DNA from: Vibrio sinaloensis DSM 21326
GTDB taxonomy: Bacteria; Pseudomonadota; Gammaproteobacteria; Enterobacterales; Vibrionaceae
Direction of reading: 5' to 3'
NCBI RefSeq assembly: GCF_000189275.1
Contig: NZ_AEVT01000099.1
Span: 1 to 64,000 of the forward strand
DNA: 64,000 nucleotides
Shown here: piece after piece, positions 60,865-64,000 of the stretch
Layout of the letters: each line of letters starts with the position of its first letter
How positions within the stretch are numbered: the first letter of the stretch is position 1
The notes under the pieces: model-generated
What the model was told of the DNA's origin: nothing
The model's input: only the letters and a program-made list of their open reading frames with translations
The model's database searches: none
Position numbers and translations under genes: made by a program

Positions 60865-61653
60865 ATGATGGAGCAGATAATTACCAGTGGCTTGCTCACC
60901 CCGGTTATCTTAGTTGGCTTGGTGTTATTACTGGCGTTCAGTTTTTTTCATGTTCTGCGCGAGTATGAGCGCGGTGTCGTGTTCTTTCTTGGGCGGTTCC
61001 AGACTGTAAAAGGCCCTGGACTAATCGTCGTTATCCCAATGATCCAACAGATGGTCAAGGTCGATCTGCGGACTGTCGTTATGGATGTTCCGAGCCAGGA
61101 TGTGATCAGTCGCGATAATGTGTCAGTTCGAGTCAATGCCGTGATCTATTTTCGCGTGGTTGATTCACAAAAAGCCATCATCAATGTTGAAGATTACCTT
61201 GCCGCGACATCGCAATTGGCACAAACCACTCTGCGGAGCGTACTTGGCCAACATGAATTGGATGAGATGCTGGCCAATCGTGAAATGCTTAACACCGACA
61301 TTCAAACCATTCTTGATGCGCGCTCAGATGGTTGGGGGATCAAAGTTTCTGATGTCGAGATTAAGCATGTCGATCTGAATGAAAGTATGATCCGCGCCAT
61401 TGCTAAACAAGCAGAAGCGGAGCGGGCAAGACGCGCTAAAGTGATTCATGCGTCGGGTGAAATGGAGGCGTCAGAGAAGTTAGTCGAAGCGGCGAGTAAA
61501 ATGGCTTCTCAACCCAATGCGATGCTGCTGCGTTATCTACAAACCTTGACGGAGATAGCGGGTGAGAAGAGTTCGACCATTGCCTTCCCTTTACCGATGG
61601 AGCTCATGGACAGTTTGTTTAAACGTAGTGGCAATAGTGATAAGAAAGAATAA
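60865..61653 (+). CDS. Stomatin/slipin family SPFH protein
   Basis: The 262-residue protein has an N-terminal membrane helix (about 11-30) and an SPFH domain (about 32-200), including EYERGVVFFLGRF, GPGLIVVIP and VRVNAVIYFRVVD. A helical C-terminal part with KQAEAERARRAKVIHASGE forms oligomers. Slipins organise membrane microdomains and are substrates or partners of NfeD proteases. It is coupled to nfeD. A ribosome site (GGAGG) precedes tandem ATG codons. Confidence 0.93.
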   Translation: MMEQIITSGLLTPVILVGLVLLLAFSFFHVLREYERGVVFFLGRFQTVKGPGLIVVIPMIQQMVKVDLRTVVMDVPSQDVISRDNVSVRVNAVIYFRVVDSQKAIINVEDYLAATSQLAQTTLRSVLGQHELDEMLANREMLNTDIQTILDARSDGWGIKVSDVEIKHVDLNESMIRAIAKQAEAERARRAKVIHASGEMEASEKLVEAASKMASQPNAMLLRYLQTLTEIAGEKSSTIAFPLPMELMDSLFKRSGNSDKKE

Positions 61654-61664
61654 TCCAGAAACAA

Positions 61665-61688
61665 GAGGCTCTCTGACTTGAGAGCCTC
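61665..61688 (+). terminator. Hairpin after the nfeD-slipin pair
   Basis: A nine-base stem (GAGGCTCTC and complement, loop of six) lies 12 bases past the slipin stop. Neither side has a good T tract, so termination is probable only from position. Confidence 0.5.
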
Positions 61689-61763
61689 AATCGTAGTTGT
61701 TACTCCGACCGGTTCATCTTCGCTAACCAGTTGCTCATTGCAAAGTGGGCATCACCCGATTGA

Positions 61764-63194
61764 CTACTGTGTCACTTGAGCTGGATCGATGGCCTTTGGC
61801 TGACCGCTTAACTGGGATTCAGAGTCTGTCACATGCTGGTACTTAGCGGTAAGTTGGTCTTGGATGTTTTGGTGGTACTGGCCGTTGAGCTTGTAGAAAC
61901 GGAAGTAAACAACCAGCGCGATTGCAAAAAACAACGCAGGTAAACCGATCATGATGCACTGCATACCAAATACGGTTTCAGGAGTTTGCACGACGTTAGG
62001 GACATAGTCGACAGCAGTAAGAGCAATGCCGATGAAGAAAGCGGCGAACGCTGACCCAGCCTTTACAACCAGAGTCTGAACAGAGTAAGCGATACTTTCA
62101 CAGCGCTGGCCGAGTTTGCATTCGCCATAGTCTACTGTGTCTGCCACCATGATGACGTTCAGTACCCAAAACAGTGCGGTTCCGATTTGTAGCAGCACAC
62201 CAGCAGTGGAGATCAGCACAATGCTTTGCTTATCGTACATGCCTACATAGATGAGTACAGCGCTGCCTAGAATTGGCAGACTTGAAGCGCACGCCCACAA
62301 GGTTCGGCGAGAGAATAGTTGCGCAAGTTTAGGGAATAGTACCAGCGTTATCAGGTTGGCGATCCCCGCGTACGCCATGTAGTAAGGGAATAGGTCTTCG
62401 TTGCCGACGACATAAGTGAAGTAATAAACCGCAAAGGCGGTGATGATGTTGGTGGCAAGGTTGTATGACAGTGCCATACACAACACACTGGTTAGCTGGT
62501 CATTTTTGTAGATCAGTTTAAGCAGCTTGTTCAGTGTTACTTTCTCTTCGGGTTTACTGCTGTCTAGTGATTTGGTCGAATAACGTTCTTTCACATTTCT
62601 TAGCGTGATGTAGGTGGAGACAACAAAGCAGCCAATAAGCAGCAAAGTAAAGACTTGGAATCCATAGCCCTTGTCGTCACCTCCCACATAGTTCACAAAC
62701 GGCATTGCAATGGCGGCGGTCACAAGCCAAGCGAGGCTGGCAAAAAACCTTGGGTAGGGGACAAGGTCTTCTCGCTCGCGCTTATCTAGCGTTAGAGTAG
62801 GGACTAAAGACCAGAACGGAATATCCATCAAAGTGTAGGTCATCCCCCATAAAATGTAAGTGACAGCGGCATAAGCGATAAGCCACGGGCCTTCTATATG
62901 GTGAGCGCTGAACAGCATAAACAGCACAACAGAGTTGGTCACCGTGCCCACTAATATCCAAGGTTTAAATTTTCCCCAGCGGCTACGAGTGTTGTTAACG
63001 ATCCAGCCCATAATTGGGTCATTGACCGCATCCCATATTCGGGCAACCAGAAAGATGGTTCCCACTGTCGCCGCGGAGATACCTACTACATCCGTGTAGT
63101 AAAACATCAGGTACATATAGACAATGGTAATGGCGAAGTCCTTACCAAATGCCCCAAAGCCATAACTCAGCTTTGTGTTCATTGAAATGCTCAT
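61764..63194 (-). CDS. melB: Melibiose-type sugar:cation symporter (GPH family)
   Basis: The 476-residue protein has 12 membrane helices and belongs to the glycoside-pentoside-hexuronide symporters. MelB marks are seen: KLSYGFGAFGKDFAITIVYMY near the start (broken here as KLSYGFGAFG and KDFAITIVYMY), DAVNDPIMGW with the paired Asp of the cation site, and RSRWGKFKPWI. AAGGAG precedes the ATG. It lies 82 bases after melA in the same direction, the classical melAB order, and imports melibiose or related alpha-galactosides with sodium or protons. Confidence 0.92.
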   Translation of the reverse strand: MSISMNTKLSYGFGAFGKDFAITIVYMYLMFYYTDVVGISAATVGTIFLVARIWDAVNDPIMGWIVNNTRSRWGKFKPWILVGTVTNSVVLFMLFSAHHIEGPWLIAYAAVTYILWGMTYTLMDIPFWSLVPTLTLDKREREDLVPYPRFFASLAWLVTAAIAMPFVNYVGGDDKGYGFQVFTLLLIGCFVVSTYITLRNVKERYSTKSLDSSKPEEKVTLNKLLKLIYKNDQLTSVLCMALSYNLATNIITAFAVYYFTYVVGNEDLFPYYMAYAGIANLITLVLFPKLAQLFSRRTLWACASSLPILGSAVLIYVGMYDKQSIVLISTAGVLLQIGTALFWVLNVIMVADTVDYGECKLGQRCESIAYSVQTLVVKAGSAFAAFFIGIALTAVDYVPNVVQTPETVFGMQCIMIGLPALFFAIALVVYFRFYKLNGQYHQNIQDQLTAKYQHVTDSESQLSGQPKAIDPAQVTQ

Positions 63195-63276
63195 GGGTGC
63201 TCCTTACGCCTTCTAAGCAGAAGGCGCATTGTTTTCACGTTAATTTATTATCAGAAATGCTTGTTATTATTTTTTA

Positions 63277-64000
63277 TTAGGCTTTTGGATAGACCCAATC
63301 AGGTAGCCAACCTTGATGAGCCTCGATTAAGTCGTCGACTAAAGCGTAAATTTCCTCTAACCCCAAGACGGCTGCTGTATGCGGGTCGAGCATGGCCGCA
63401 TGGTAAATTCGCTCACGGTTTTCAGTTAAAATCGCTTCTGTCAGTAGTGTTTGCACATTGATATTGGTCTGCATTAACGCGGCGAGATGGCTAGGCAGCT
63501 TGCCCGCTTTAATTGGTTGAATACCATTTGCATCGACAAGGCAGGCGACTTCAACACAGCAACCGTGTGGCAAGTTATCAATCAAAGCCTCATTTTTGAC
63601 ATTGCCATAGATGACACTCGGAGTGCCTGTCCAAATGGAATTCATGATGGTGCTTGCATACTCGTGAGATTCACTGACGCTGATCTCATCGGCATTTTTA
63701 AAGGCTTCTAGATCTTGCTTCCAATCCGCAATTTGTTCTACACAACGTTTTGGGTATTCGTCGAGTGGTACTTTATAACGCTCAATCAAATCTGGGCGGT
63801 TTGGCTTAATAAAATAAGGGGTGTATTCAGAGAAATGTTCGGATGATTCAGTGACGAAATAGCCGAGCTTCTTAAACATTTCGTACCTAACTAGATTAGT
63901 GCAACGACCATTATGATGTAGGCCGGGTTTCGGCGCTTGACCACTTTCAAAAGCCGCGAGTAGATCAGGGTAAATATCGACATAATCACCTTGTTCAGTC
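63277..64000 (-). CDS. melA: Alpha-galactosidase MelA (GH4), 5' end outside the window
   Basis: Only the C-terminal 240 or so residues are present; the frame stays open to the window edge, beyond the internal Met at 63879. GH4 enzymes cleave alpha-galactosides with NAD and a divalent metal by an oxidation-elimination route. Segments such as GRCTNLVRYEMFKKLGYF, ESSEHFSEYTPYF and PHGCCVEVACLVDANGIQP match MelA-type members. The last shows the GH4 substrate region with a conserved CVEV-P-like core. The NAD-binding N-terminus lies upstream. It is paired with melB. Confidence 0.92.
   Translation of the reverse strand, partial: TEQGDYVDIYPDLLAAFESGQAPKPGLHHNGRCTNLVRYEMFKKLGYFVTESSEHFSEYTPYFIKPNRPDLIERYKVPLDEYPKRCVEQIADWKQDLEAFKNADEISVSESHEYASTIMNSIWTGTPSVIYGNVKNEALIDNLPHGCCVEVACLVDANGIQPIKAGKLPSHLAALMQTNINVQTLLTEAILTENRERIYHAAMLDPHTAAVLGLEEIYALVDDLIEAHQGWLPDWVYPKA

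Noticed and set aside
1..64000. CRISPR array, IS element, integron or prophage
   Set aside because: No regularly spaced direct repeats, transposase, integrase or phage structural genes are visible; all long frames are assigned to chromosomal functions.
1..64000. tRNA or rRNA genes
   Set aside because: No cloverleaf-like segment with TTCGAATC-type T loop or rRNA-like sequence was noticed in the gaps; a covariance search would settle it.

Overview
The window reads as a stretch of a Vibrio genome, probably the second chromosome. This rests on recognisable proteins (VpsT-like regulator, GlyGly-CTERM trypsins, CheV, tandem DUF3012 lipoprotein, OmpS/LamB-type maltoporin) and on the gcv, rbs, deaD, rnb and lamB-malM clusters, which I remember as chromosome II loci in Vibrio. 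Placement at species level is not attempted. I see no rRNA, tRNA, CRISPR array, insertion sequence or prophage. The DNA looks like ordinary, densely coded chromosome, with many intrinsic terminators at operon ends.

Layout. 1-4.3 kb: sialic acid scavenging, with a secreted sialidase and two Kelch-type sialate mutarotases, one exported and one without a signal peptide. 4.3-6.4 kb: a membrane diguanylate cyclase and a 48-residue membrane peptide. 6.6-11.4 kb: maltodextrin/glycogen use (glgX divergent from lamB-malM, with MalT-type boxes between). 11.5-13.1 kb: an unknown exported Sel1-like protein. 13.1-22.7 kb: a catabolic block with two LysR regulators, a DadA-like enzyme, a complete TRAP transporter, a three-subunit FAD/[2Fe-2S] amine dehydrogenase of the opine oxidase/HcnABC/D-hydroxyproline dehydrogenase type, and RidA. 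The substrate is unknown. 22.7-27.9 kb: GST with a divergent LysR, an LprI-like protein, Dps, a hypothetical protein and a cPLA2/patatin-like lipase.

28-35 kb: glycine and one-carbon metabolism. glyA-gcvH-gcvP run leftward and an XRE-cupin regulator and gcvT run rightward. The same 18-bp site lies in front of glyA/xre and in front of gcvT, and a PurR-type box precedes gcvT. 35-37.3 kb: two tandem trypsin-like proteases with C-terminal sorting tails. 37.4-39.2 kb: a VpsT/CsgD-like c-di-GMP receptor, a left-handed beta-helix acetyltransferase and a DUF3012 lipoprotein. 39.3-45.5 kb: the complete ribose operon rbsDACBKR, with an RbsR operator and a CRP-like site.

45.6-50.2 kb: a signalling module made of an HD-GYP response regulator, a histidine kinase and a periplasmic binding protein. 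50.3-57.1 kb: cheV, deaD, rnb, a DUF3024-like protein and a lone pstS behind a Pho box. 57.1-64 kb: a DUF885 lipoprotein, the NfeD/stomatin pair, and melB with a window-truncated melA.

Three c-di-GMP proteins (a cyclase without I-site, a VpsT-type receptor and an HD-GYP hydrolase) lie within 45 kb. The most interesting units are the dehydrogenase/TRAP/DadA block, the glycine regulon operators and the binding protein-kinase-HD-GYP module.
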